NCBI GenBank assembly: GCA_016793585.1
Contig: JAEUJR010001135.1
Span: 1-21,422 of the forward strand
From: Archangium sp.
Lineage (GTDB): Bacteria; Myxococcota; Myxococcia; Myxococcales; Myxococcaceae
Length of the DNA: 21,422 nt
Direction of reading: 5' to 3'
Below, in pieces: positions 1-7,507 of the stretch. The position numbers and the translations under genes were made by a program. The notes beneath the pieces were generated by a model. That model was not told where the DNA came from. It searched no databases and worked only from the letters and a program-made list of their open reading frames with translations. How positions within the stretch are numbered: position 1 is the first letter of the stretch; the number at the start of each line of letters is the position of its first letter.

Positions 1-641
<641 letters not shown>

Positions 642-658
642 GTGTCTTCCTTGTCCGC

Positions 659-676
659 GGCCATCGGGTGATGGCC
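659..676. other. Short perfect hairpin between rimP and nusA
   Basis: GGCCATC and GATGGCC form a perfect 7-bp inverted repeat around a 4-base loop. It sits in the 79-base gap between the rimP stop and the nusA start. No T-run follows on either strand, so it does not look like an intrinsic terminator. It could affect mRNA stability or nusA translation, but that is inference. Confidence 0.4.
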
Positions 677-720
677 TGTATGTGCACTGCGTGTGTTGCT
701 GCGAAACGACTGCTTGAACG

Positions 721-1206
721 TCAGGTGAACTCGAACTCGAGGTTGGCCTTCGCGATGTCCTTCAGGGGAATCGTGAAGACGCCGGCGCCTTCGACCTCGA
801 CGGCGACGGTCTCGGCAGACGCCTCTTTGAGCGCTCCGAGAAAGTTCTTTCGTGGCGGCTCGCCGAACGGGCCGTACGTCTTGATGCGCACCTTCTGGCC
901 GATGACGCGCTTGAAGTGCTCGGGCTTCTTGAGCGGGCGGTTGACGCCAGGGCTCGAGACCTCGAGGGAGTACGCCTGGGTGATGAAGTCTTCGACGTCG
1001 AGGGCGGTGTCGACCGCGCTGCTGGCCTTCTGGCACTCGTCGACGCCCACGCCACCGTTCGGGTTGTCGATGAAGAGCCGCAGAATCCACTCGTTGTGCT
1101 CGCGCACGAACTCGAGGTCGAGCAGCTCGAGGCCTTCGGCGGCAATGAGCGGCTCACACACCTTGCGTGCGCGCTCTTCAATCGTCTGGTTCTGCTTCTC
1201 GCCCAA
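721..1206 (-). CDS. rimP: Ribosome maturation factor RimP
   Basis: RimP is a cytoplasmic factor for 30S subunit maturation. The protein has the family order: an N-terminal alpha/beta domain (IEERARKVCEPLIAAEGLEL, then LEFVREHNEWILRLFIDNP), the signature SPGVNRPL near residues 85-92, and a C-terminal small beta-barrel domain (VRIKTYGP through IPLKDIAKANLEFEF). I chose a TTG start at 1206, giving 161 residues, because GGGGG lies about 8 bases upstream and the first homologous residues follow directly. A longer reading from GTG at 1248 would add 14 residues encoded by a perfect hairpin (1231-1248), which is unlikely to be protein. It precedes nusA on the same strand. The family assignment is firm; the start is moderately sure. 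Confidence 0.93.
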   Translation of the reverse strand: MGEKQNQTIEERARKVCEPLIAAEGLELLDLEFVREHNEWILRLFIDNPNGGVGVDECQKASSAVDTALDVEDFITQAYSLEVSSPGVNRPLKKPEHFKRVIGQKVRIKTYGPFGEPPRKNFLGALKEASAETVAVEVEGAGVFTIPLKDIAKANLEFEFT

Positions 1207-1230
1207 GGAAACGACCCCCAGAAATGCAAA

Positions 1231-1248
1231 GTGGGCCACCAGGCCCAC
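1231..1248. promoter_or_regulatory. Hairpin in the rimP/amidase divergent region
   Basis: GTGGGCC and GGCCCAC pair perfectly (7 bp) around a 4-base loop. The element lies just upstream of the proposed rimP start, between two divergent genes. On the minus strand it would sit in the rimP leader and is followed by TTTGCATTT. It may be a leader hairpin or a protein-binding dyad; the sequence does not decide. Confidence 0.35.
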
Positions 1249-1249
1249 T

Positions 1250-1325
1250 TTCGAGAACTGCCGAAAAGTGACGGGGCCTCCTACGTCATCAGGTGGGGCG
1301 ATGTAAACCAGCCCTTCGAGAACTG
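1250..1325. repeat. Pair of 11-bp direct repeats upstream of the amidase gene
   Basis: TTCGAGAACTG occurs exactly at 1250-1260 and again at 1315-1325, a 65-base period. Both copies are in the 132-base divergent gap between rimP and the amidase gene. The second ends 13 bases before the amidase ATG. An exact 11-mer repeat in so short a stretch is unlikely by chance, so an operator or a small duplication is plausible. Confidence 0.4.
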
Positions 1326-1338
1326 GTAAGTGGCCGCC

Positions 1339-2142
1339 ATGACGCTGCTTGCTGCCGTTCAGATGACCAGCGGGGCCGACAAAGCGCAGAACCTCGCGAC
1401 TGCGACGGCGCTCATTCGCAAGGCCGCCCGGCGCGGCGCCGAGTTCATCGGCCTGCCCGAGAACTTCGCGTGGATGGGCCCCGAACCCGAGCGCGACCAG
1501 AACGCGGAGTCGCTCGAGGGGCCGACGCTGAGCACGCTGCAGGCGCTGGCGAAGGAGCTGAGCGTCACCCTGCTCGCGGGCTCAATGCTCGAGGGCGGCG
1601 CGCCCGGCGGCCGGCTCTTCAACACGTCGGTGCTGTTCGGGCCCGACGGTGCGCGGCTGGGCACCTACCGCAAGATGCACCTGTTCGACGTCGAGGTCGG
1701 AGACGGCCAGACGTACCGCGAGTCAGCCGCCGTCGCGCCCGGCACCGAGGTCGTCGTGGCCAGCGCTCCGTTCGGCAAGGTCGGCCTGTCGGTCTGCTAC
1801 GACCTGCGTTTCCCGGAGCTGTACCGCAGACACTCCGAGGCGGGCGCCGTGCTGCTGACCGTGCCAGCCGCGTTCACCCTGGCGACGGGAAAAGACCACT
1901 GGGAGGTGCTGCTGCGCGCCCGGGCCATCGAGAACCAGGCCTACGTCATCGCGCCCGCGCAACAAGGCAGGCACCCGAAGGATCGAATGACGTGGGGGCA
2001 CGCGATGATCGTCGACCCGTGGGGGCTCGTCACTGCGCGCGCCAGCGAAGGCGAAGGGCTGGCGATGGCCGAGTTCGATGAGGCCCTGCTCACGAAGCTG
2101 CGCCGCAACCTGCCAGCGCTGCAGCACCGGCGACTCGTCTAG
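1339..2142 (+). CDS. Carbon-nitrogen hydrolase, deaminated glutathione amidase (Nit1) type
   Basis: Nitrilase-superfamily enzymes of the Nit1 clade hydrolyse the amide of deaminated glutathione, a metabolite-repair reaction in the cytosol. The Glu-Lys-Cys triad is visible: E41 in LPENFAW, K112 in YRKMHLFDVEV and C153 in SVCYDLRFPELYR. The run ATGKDHWEVLLRARAIENQ followed by WGHAMIVDPWG is typical of Nit1 rather than of plant-type nitrilases. At 267 residues it has full family length. I take ATG 1339; GTG 1330 in frame would add three residues. It diverges from rimP and ends 3 bases before the stop of the convergent methyltransferase gene. The superfamily is certain; the Nit1 substrate follows from family similarity. 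Confidence 0.92.
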   Translation: MTLLAAVQMTSGADKAQNLATATALIRKAARRGAEFIGLPENFAWMGPEPERDQNAESLEGPTLSTLQALAKELSVTLLAGSMLEGGAPGGRLFNTSVLFGPDGARLGTYRKMHLFDVEVGDGQTYRESAAVAPGTEVVVASAPFGKVGLSVCYDLRFPELYRRHSEAGAVLLTVPAAFTLATGKDHWEVLLRARAIENQAYVIAPAQQGRHPKDRMTWGHAMIVDPWGLVTARASEGEGLAMAEFDEALLTKLRRNLPALQHRRLV

Positions 2143-2145
2143 CGT

Positions 2146-2883
2146 TCACGCCCCGCGCCGCCACAGCCACCCGAAGCGCGGCTTGATGAAGGGCGACAAG
2201 ACCGACTCGATTCTTCCCAGCGACCGGGCCTCGAGCTTCGCCTCACGAAAGAGCCGGCCCTGCAGCTCGTGCTCGGCTTCGCCCTGGTTCACGATGAAGA
2301 CGACGCCCCCGGGAACGACGCGCGAGCACACGTGCGTCAGCAGCTCGAGGGGCGCGAGGAATCGAGCCGGCAGGCCCCAGGCCTCGAGCGGCGTCGCGGT
2401 CAGAAACGGCAGCCACCACGTCACGACGGCCCACGGCCCCGACAACGAACGCACGTCTCCTGCGATGAATCGGCACTCGGGAAACGCGCTCGCCATCGCT
2501 TCGCCGTAGACCCGCCGGGTGCTGCCCCAGAGGTAGCGGCGATGCGCGTCGAGCTCGACCGCATCGCAGCCGCGCCGCACGGCCGTCACGAAGCCGGGCA
2601 ACATGCTACCGTTCTTCGCGCCGACCTCGAGCCCGCGGCCTTCGGGCAAGGAGGGTGGAAGGAGCCGCGAGAGCACGTCGAGCGCATACAAACTCTCGTG
2701 CCAGTCCTGGGCGTTGCAGCAGCCGCTCCAGGCCGAGACGTCGTGCGCGTCGCGAAGGTGCACGGCGCGCTCGCGAGCTGGGCCTTTCAGGTTCAGCGCT
2801 TCGAACGGAAGGGTGCGCTTGAAGGCCGGGAGCGAGAACGAGAACGCGCTGCGCAGCCGAAACGACAGCTCGTCGAGGCTCAC
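2146..2883 (-). CDS. Putative class I SAM-dependent methyltransferase
   Basis: The 245-residue protein has Rossmann methyltransferase features. Motif I is GLEVGAKNG (84-92). An acidic residue that would bind the SAM ribose lies in DAVELD (about 107-112), followed by FIAGDVRSL (139-147) and a late strand VPGGVVFIVNQ (190-200). The Cys-Cys-Asn-Ala segment near residue 55 and WHESLYALDVLSRLLPP look like an N-terminal helical cap. The substrate cannot be inferred. Its GTG start at 2883 overlaps the upstream stop as GTGA, so it is translationally coupled to the 2880-3482 gene. Its end lies 3 bases from the stop of the convergent amidase gene. The methyltransferase fold is likely; specificity is unknown. 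Confidence 0.75.
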   Translation of the reverse strand: MSLDELSFRLRSAFSFSLPAFKRTLPFEALNLKGPARERAVHLRDAHDVSAWSGCCNAQDWHESLYALDVLSRLLPPSLPEGRGLEVGAKNGSMLPGFVTAVRRGCDAVELDAHRRYLWGSTRRVYGEAMASAFPECRFIAGDVRSLSGPWAVVTWWLPFLTATPLEAWGLPARFLAPLELLTHVCSRVVPGGVVFIVNQGEAEHELQGRLFREAKLEARSLGRIESVLSPFIKPRFGWLWRRGA

Positions 2884-3482
2884 CCTGGCGCGGGACGCAG
2901 CGACGACGGCGACGACGAGAACGGCGCTTCGTTCAGCTTCGACTCGAGCGGGCCCGCTTCACTGCACGCCGCCGTCCACAGCGCAGAGAGCGCCTCGGCT
3001 GACGGCACCAGATCGGGCGAGCGCTTCAGCTTCTTCGTCTGATCGGGCAGGAGCACGCGCCGCACGCCAACGCCGCTGACCTCGACGTCGAACGGAGCCG
3101 TCGTCATCAGGCGCGAGACGCGAACGCAGAAGGCGAGCAGGCGCAGCGCGTCTTTGAGAATCGACTCACGAAACTCGGGGGGAATGGTGCCGTCGTGGTT
3201 GATGGCGAGGCGGTGCTCGACGCCGTTCTCCTGCTGCGTCACGTGGTACGTCACGATCCACGTCAGGAAGAGCTGGTGCCGAAGCTGCGTGCCCTGCTTC
3301 TGGTTGACCCCGACGGTCGACAGCGCGTCGATGGCGCGCTCCTGCACGTCGAGGCACACGCGGGCCAGCTGCGTCAGCTGCTCTGGGAGCAGCGTCAGCT
3401 CTGGGCGCTTCTTGGCTGTGAACGGAAACTTCGAACGCCAGTCCATGAATCTCACGCCCCCCATCGGCATGTGCGACACCAT
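2880..3482 (-). CDS. Conserved-looking protein of unknown function, coupled to the methyltransferase
   Basis: I do not recognise this 200-residue soluble protein. From ATG 3482 it begins MVSHMPMGGVRFMDWRSKF, then has a mostly helical central part (LLPEQLTQLARVCLDVQERA, RHQLFLTWIVTYHVTQQENG) and a Ser/Pro-rich C-terminus. There is no signal peptide or clear membrane span. ATG 3482 was chosen because AAGGGAAAGG lies about 5-14 bases upstream. An in-frame start at 3593 would add 37 residues of low-complexity character, and the internal Met at residue 13 (MDWRSKF) is another option. The stop overlaps the methyltransferase start (GTGA), so the two products probably work together, but no function is assigned. 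Confidence 0.6.
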   Translation of the reverse strand: MVSHMPMGGVRFMDWRSKFPFTAKKRPELTLLPEQLTQLARVCLDVQERAIDALSTVGVNQKQGTQLRHQLFLTWIVTYHVTQQENGVEHRLAINHDGTIPPEFRESILKDALRLLAFCVRVSRLMTTAPFDVEVSGVGVRRVLLPDQTKKLKRSPDLVPSAEALSALWTAACSEAGPLESKLNEAPFSSSPSSLRPAPG

Positions 3483-3542
3483 GCGCCTTTCCCTTGAGCA
3501 CTGACAAGAGCGTGGAACTTTCCACTCACGGCACACCTGCCT

Positions 3543-3575
3543 GAGTGAGGCTTCGTCACGTTGTGGAGTGAGGCT
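3543..3575. repeat. Pair of 10-bp direct repeats in a divergent promoter region
   Basis: GAGTGAGGCT occurs at 3543-3552 and 3566-3575, a 23-base period, which is about two helical turns. The pair lies in the 141-base gap between the divergent unknown gene and the lipoprotein gene. It sits just upstream of a possible promoter for the latter. Spacing and place fit a tandem operator; this is inference. Confidence 0.35.
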
Positions 3576-3586
3576 CCAATCCGTTT

Positions 3587-3615
3587 CCGACATCGTGCGG
3601 TTTCAGGCGTATACG
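3587..3615 (+). promoter_or_regulatory. Possible sigma-70-type promoter for the lipoprotein/DUF971 pair
   Basis: CCGACA (3587-3592) and TATACG (3610-3615) each match four of six consensus positions and are separated by exactly 17 bases. The expected transcript start would lie within a few bases of the ATG at 3624, implying a leaderless or near-leaderless mRNA. This is a weak match from inspection only. Confidence 0.3.
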
Positions 3616-3623
3616 TGCACTCG

Positions 3624-4427
3624 ATGAAGCCGGTTTGGGTCGCGTGCCTGTTGGCGTTGCCGTCTCTGGGTTGTGCCACCGCGCACCTCATCGGGCCGCG
3701 CCCTCCCATGGACCCCATCGAGGCGGGGCCTCCGCGCATCGTCGTCATCGAGCCCCTGTTCGAGCGCGCCGAGTGGAAGACGTCGACCCGCACCGAGTTC
3801 GTCGACGCCGTGACGGGCTCGAGCACGCTGGCCTCACCGATCGGCCAGTCGGTGTCCCCCCTGGGGGCGAGCCAGCCGGTGGTCGTGACGCAGACGACGA
3901 CGCAGAAGCCGCTCTTCGGCAGGCCGAGCATTCTGGCAGCGATTCACGAGCGGTTGCTGCCGGCGGTGGCTGCGCTGCGCCCGCATTGGACCATCGTCGC
4001 CCCCGGCGCGGCGCCCACCATCACCCGGAACGCGGTGGTGATTCGCACGCTGCTCGACGGCAACGAAGTGGTCGAGAGCGATCGGCCGCTCAAGAACGCC
4101 GCCTTCGCGTTCGGCCTCGTCATTCTGCCGCTGCAGATCTTCACTGCGTTCCCGGTCGAAGAGACGCAGCGCATCTCGGGGCAGCTCGAGAAGGTCGCGA
4201 TCGAGCCGAAGGCGCTGCAGCAGCGGCTGGTGAAGTACGCCACCCAGCCCGACTTCGCGGTGAACCTGTCGGGGCTCAGGTCGCGGCGTCAGCCGTTCGC
4301 GCTCGACGTGCAGTACGAAGAGGGTCTGTTCGCCGACGAGACGCCGAGGCCAGCGGTGCTCGTCGAGGGCTTCGTCGAACGGCTCGCCTACGCCATCGTC
4401 ACGCTGGTCGAAGAGGAGTCTTTGTGA
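3624..4427 (+). CDS. Putative lipoprotein of unknown function
   Basis: The 267-residue product starts with a short signal peptide (MKPVWVACLLALPSLGC) ending in a possible lipobox cysteine at residue 17. The -3 residue is Ser rather than Leu, so the lipobox is non-canonical. The mature part contains a hydrophobic stretch (FAFGLVILPLQIFTAF) near residues 155-170 but no domain I recognise. A Thr/Gln-rich loop (VVVTQTTTQKPLF) is odd but uninformative. ATG 3624 was chosen because a longer in-frame start at 3561 would bury the signal peptide behind 21 extra residues. The last codons overlap the DUF971 start as GTGA, so translation of the two is coupled. Envelope location is inferred from the signal; the role is unknown. 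Confidence 0.7.
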   Translation: MKPVWVACLLALPSLGCATAHLIGPRPPMDPIEAGPPRIVVIEPLFERAEWKTSTRTEFVDAVTGSSTLASPIGQSVSPLGASQPVVVTQTTTQKPLFGRPSILAAIHERLLPAVAALRPHWTIVAPGAAPTITRNAVVIRTLLDGNEVVESDRPLKNAAFAFGLVILPLQIFTAFPVEETQRISGQLEKVAIEPKALQQRLVKYATQPDFAVNLSGLRSRRQPFALDVQYEEGLFADETPRPAVLVEGFVERLAYAIVTLVEEESL

Positions 4428-4792
4428 GCTTCTGGGACAGCATCAAGCCCGCCAAACCGAAGGCCGCGACCGCCACCAGCCTCGAGCTGTCGGCCGATCA
4501 GAAGACGATCGCGCTCGTGTGGAGCGACGGGGCGAGCCACACGGTGCCCGCGCGGCTGCTGCGGCAGTACTGCCCGTGCGCCGAGTGCGTCGAGGAGTGG
4601 AGCGGCAAGCGCACCTACGACGTCGAGCAGATCCCCGTCGACATGAAGGTGATCGAGATCGCGCCCGTCGGGAACTACGCCATCACCTTCACCTTCGGCG
4701 ACATGCACCGCACGGGCATCTTCAACTGGGAGCTCTTGCGCGAGCTCGCCGACAAGACGATCAAGCCGCCTTCGCCGTCGACGCCAGCTTGA
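4424..4792 (+). CDS. DUF971 / gamma-butyrobetaine hydroxylase-like N-terminal domain protein
   Basis: This 122-residue protein is a stand-alone DUF971 domain, also found as the N-terminal domain of gamma-butyrobetaine hydroxylases and fused to or near Mrp/ApbC Fe-S carrier proteins in other bacteria. The expected zinc ligands are visible: C50, C52 and C55 in QYCPCAEC, and H95 in GDMHRTGIF. The GTG start overlaps the upstream stop (GTGA), with GAGGAG about 6 bases upstream. No Mrp gene is adjacent, so its partner is not evident here. Its last 32 bases also encode the end of the convergent STAS-like protein. The domain call is confident; the cellular function is not. Confidence 0.88.
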   Translation: MSFWDSIKPAKPKAATATSLELSADQKTIALVWSDGASHTVPARLLRQYCPCAECVEEWSGKRTYDVEQIPVDMKVIEIAPVGNYAITFTFGDMHRTGIFNWELLRELADKTIKPPSPSTPA

Positions 4793-5249
4793 AGGTGGCC
4801 AGAAGCTCGTCGACCTTTGCCTTCTTCACGTCGTCGTCCTGATTGGGCAGACCCGACAACCAGGCGTGCGCCTCGCGAACGTCAGAGAACGTCTTCTGGG
4901 GGAACGGGTTCTTCGCGAGCAGGTTGAAGCCCGTCATGAAGGTGCGAAGAATCGTCGAGCCGATGCCGGTGCCGAGAATCACGGTCGCAGAGCCGAGCTG
5001 CTGCTTGCCGATGGCGCGCGTGATCTCGACCGACTTCTGCTTCACCTCGTCAGAGACCTTGGTCGTCTCACCGGTCACGGGCACCAGCGAGAGCGTGGTG
5101 AGGTGGCCGTACCGTTTGACGACGTCGAGCTGCACTTTGAGCATCTGATCGAGGTCGGCGACGGTGGTGGCGCCGAAGCGAACGACGACGAACGAACCAG
5201 ACGTCGCGATGGTCAGTGAGGGGCGATCGAGGGCGATTTGAAAGGGCAT
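4761..5249 (-). CDS. Small STAS-like protein (function unknown)
   Basis: The 162-residue cytosolic protein reads MPFQIALDRPSLTIATSGSF, then VVVRFGATTVADLDQMLKVQ. The central part (TTLSLVPVTG) is followed by a helix with VKQKSVEITRAIGKQQL. The alternation of strands and helices resembles single-domain STAS/SpoIIAA-like proteins, which act as signalling switches or lipid-binding modules, but no diagnostic phosphorylatable Ser motif is clear. I use ATG 5249; TTG 5261 would add four residues. The 3' end overlaps the convergent DUF971 gene by 32 bases, so both strands of 4761-4792 are coding. The fold assignment is tentative. Confidence 0.6.
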   Translation of the reverse strand: MPFQIALDRPSLTIATSGSFVVVRFGATTVADLDQMLKVQLDVVKRYGHLTTLSLVPVTGETTKVSDEVKQKSVEITRAIGKQQLGSATVILGTGIGSTILRTFMTGFNLLAKNPFPQKTFSDVREAHAWLSGLPNQDDDVKKAKVDELLATFKLASTAKAA

Positions 5250-5354
5250 GGCACCGGTCAATCCACACGTCGTACCAACGCCAACCGATGACGATCGTTC
5301 GTCGAGGGTGAGTCGTCACGCGGGTCGGCTGTCGATTCCGACCCAGTTTGAGGC

Positions 5355-5915
5355 ATGGTGCGGGCGGTGAGCGACGAGCCGGAGTTCCCTCAGGGGCCAG
5401 CGCTGCGCGCCGACGGTACGCTCGAAGGCCGGGGGCAGCCCGAGGCCTCGGCCCTCGTCGAAACGGCCTCCGAGCAGCCGCTCGAGCTCGCCAGCCGCCC
5501 GCCGCCGCGCGCGTACTCGGCGCCGACCGCCTATCGGCCTGAACCCGAACGCCGGCGCTGGCTGCCCGCCGTGCTGGTGGGCTTCGTCGTCGCAGGCCTC
5601 GGCATCGCGGCGGCGGCCATGCTGCTGCCCCAGACGACGGCCCGGCTGCCCGCCGTCGAGCTGCCCACGGCGGTGCGCGAGGCGCTGCCGGCCGAGCTCT
5701 CTGGCCCACCGGTCGTCATCGAGAGCGAGCCATCGGGCGCGACCATTCGTACCGCGACCGGCGTCGTCGGCATCACGCCCTGGGCCGGCAACAACACGTT
5801 CCTCACCGACACCGAGCTCACGCTCACCCTGCCCGGCCACCAGCCCGGCAAGGTGGTGTTGCCCGGCGCCCGCGAGGCCCACCTGTCGGTCACGCTCAGG
5901 AGATCACCCCGATGA
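5355..5915 (+). CDS. Single-pass membrane protein with PEGA-like extracytoplasmic domain
   Basis: The 186-residue protein has a disordered, Pro/Glu-rich N-terminus (1-65), a basic cluster (RRR, 67-69), one membrane span (about 70-92), a linker, and a PEGA-like domain (about 118-182). The basic side preceding the span predicts a cytoplasmic N-terminus and a periplasmic C-terminus. The PEGA-like core, SEPSGATI then VGITPWAGNN, closely parallels the core in the next gene, the kinase (SVPSGATV then VGETPWAGDN). This protein therefore looks like the kinase's sensory half without the kinase. ATG 5355 has GAGG just upstream; GTG 5367 is an alternative. The stop overlaps the kinase ATG (ATGA). Function is probably as partner or sensor for the kinase, an inference from context. 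Confidence 0.8.
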   Translation: MVRAVSDEPEFPQGPALRADGTLEGRGQPEASALVETASEQPLELASRPPPRAYSAPTAYRPEPERRRWLPAVLVGFVVAGLGIAAAAMLLPQTTARLPAVELPTAVREALPAELSGPPVVIESEPSGATIRTATGVVGITPWAGNNTFLTDTELTLTLPGHQPGKVVLPGAREAHLSVTLRRSPR

Positions 5916-7507
5916 CCATGGTCCTGGGTCGGTACGAGCTGCAGCGCAAGCTGGGGGCTGGCGGCATGGCCGAGGTCTGGCTCGCACGCGCCTCGGGCCC
6001 GAGCGGCTTCGAGAAGCAGGTCGTGGTGAAGCGCATTTTGCCGCAGCTCGCCGGCGACTCGACGGTCGAGGAGCTCTTCAAGACGGAGGCCCGGCTGGCG
6101 GCGCGGCTCGATCACCCGAACCTGCTGCAGGTCTTCGACTTCGGGCGTGAAGCCGACGGCTCGCTGGTGCTGGTGATGGAGCTCATCGACGGCACGAGCC
6201 TTCGCCAGGTCGTCAGGGCGGTGCGCGCGGGGAAGGTGCTCGAGGCGCGCATGGCGGCCAAGCTGATGGCGCTGGTCTGCGAGGGCCTGCACTCGGCGCA
6301 CGAGCTGAAGAACGAGCAGGGCCAGCCGCTCAACCTCGTGCACCGCGACATCAGCCCCGAGAACATTCTGCTGGCCCGGTCGGGCGCGGTGAAGGTGGCC
6401 GACTTCGGCATCGCCCGCATCGAGCGCGAGGTGCAGCTCACCGCGGCCGACACCTTCCGGGGAAAGCTCGGCTACGCCGCGCCCGAGCAGATCATGGGCC
6501 ACCCCGTCACCCGCCAGGCCGACGTGTGGGCTGTCGGCGTGACGCTGTTCGAGCTGTTGACGGGGGAGCTGCCGTTCGTGGCCGAGACGGGCGTCGAGCT
6601 GGCCGCGGCGACCGTTCAGCGCGAGCCGCGAAGGCTCGAGGCGGTGAAGCCCGGCGCTCCCTTCGCGCTGTCGGAGCTGATCAGCCGTTGCCTCGCGCGC
6701 GAGCCCGAGGCGCGCTTCCGCACCGCGCATGAGCTGAGCGAACGGCTCGAAGACTTCGTGTCGTGGTCGGGCAGCCCGGTGCGCTCCTCCGACCTCGGTG
6801 GGCTGCTCACCTCGCTGGACATCGAGCCGCACACGGTGAGCTCCACGGGCACGCCGTCGCTCTCTGACGTGCCGCAGCCGCGCACCGTGTTCGACCCGCT
6901 CACGCAGGAGCCGAGCACGTTCGAACCCGTCGCCGAGCTCTCGAGCGATGGAACCCTGCACGCGGTCGACGCCCGGCCGCCCACGCCGACGCCCACGCCA
7001 GCGCCGCCGCCGGTCACGCCGGGCCAGGAGGAGTTCACGTTCTCGCGCGAGCCGGTGGCGAAGTCGGTCGCGGGGGCGAGCGTCGACGAGGGGCGCGAGC
7101 ACCGCTTCGGAGCGCTCGAGCTGCAGCCCATCGCCGTCGCCGTCGAGCGGCCGGGTGATGTCGCTGCGCCTGCGCCGCCGCCGCCCCCATTCCCGTGGCG
7201 CCGCGTGCTGGTCGCGTTGGGCGTGGCGGTGCTGCTGACCGGCACAGCGCTGGGCGTGACGAAGCTGAAGCAGGGCACGAAGGGCGGGCCTGCGGGCGCG
7301 CTCTTCATCGACTCGGTGCCCAGCGGCGCGACGGTGCTGCTGGGCGGGACACGGGTCGGCGAGACGCCCTGGGCAGGCGACAACATGCCGGGCGGCGTCA
7401 CCACCATCGTGCTGAGGCGCGCGGGCTTCACCGACGCCACCCTGCGCATCGACGGGGGTGTCGACTGGAGCGGCACCGTGAAGCTCACCAGGGGCACCTC
7501 GCGCTGA
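5912..7507 (+). CDS. Membrane-anchored Ser/Thr protein kinase with C-terminal PEGA-like domain
   Basis: A 531-residue Hanks-type kinase that should phosphorylate Ser/Thr of cytoplasmic targets. Visible motifs: Gly loop GAGGMAEV (15-22), Lys40 in VVVK, alphaC Glu59, HRDISPEN (144-151) with catalytic Asp146, DFG at 164-166 and APE at 190-192. All catalytic residues are present. After the kinase domain comes a long Pro/Thr-rich juxtamembrane linker with a PTPTPTP run near 365-375. A span follows at about 432-450 (VLVALGVAVLLTGTALGVT), then a periplasmic PEGA-like domain from about 457 to the end, so it reads as receptor kinase. AGGAG lies 9 bases before the ATG. It overlaps the preceding gene by ATGA and the next by TGATG, so all three are translationally coupled. 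Confidence 0.95.
   Translation: MTMVLGRYELQRKLGAGGMAEVWLARASGPSGFEKQVVVKRILPQLAGDSTVEELFKTEARLAARLDHPNLLQVFDFGREADGSLVLVMELIDGTSLRQVVRAVRAGKVLEARMAAKLMALVCEGLHSAHELKNEQGQPLNLVHRDISPENILLARSGAVKVADFGIARIEREVQLTAADTFRGKLGYAAPEQIMGHPVTRQADVWAVGVTLFELLTGELPFVAETGVELAAATVQREPRRLEAVKPGAPFALSELISRCLAREPEARFRTAHELSERLEDFVSWSGSPVRSSDLGGLLTSLDIEPHTVSSTGTPSLSDVPQPRTVFDPLTQEPSTFEPVAELSSDGTLHAVDARPPTPTPTPAPPPVTPGQEEFTFSREPVAKSVAGASVDEGREHRFGALELQPIAVAVERPGDVAAPAPPPPPFPWRRVLVALGVAVLLTGTALGVTKLKQGTKGGPAGALFIDSVPSGATVLLGGTRVGETPWAGDNMPGGVTTIVLRRAGFTDATLRIDGGVDWSGTVKLTRGTSR

Noticed and set aside
3635..4423. Long upstream extension of the DUF971 frame
   Set aside because: The extension is an Arg/Ala-rich out-of-frame reading of the lipoprotein gene. 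GTG 4424 with GAGGAG upstream gives a normal-length DUF971 protein.
5291..5298. ACGATCGT palindrome in the gap between the STAS-like and PEGA genes
   Set aside because: A single 8-bp palindrome without a second copy is too short to call a regulatory site.
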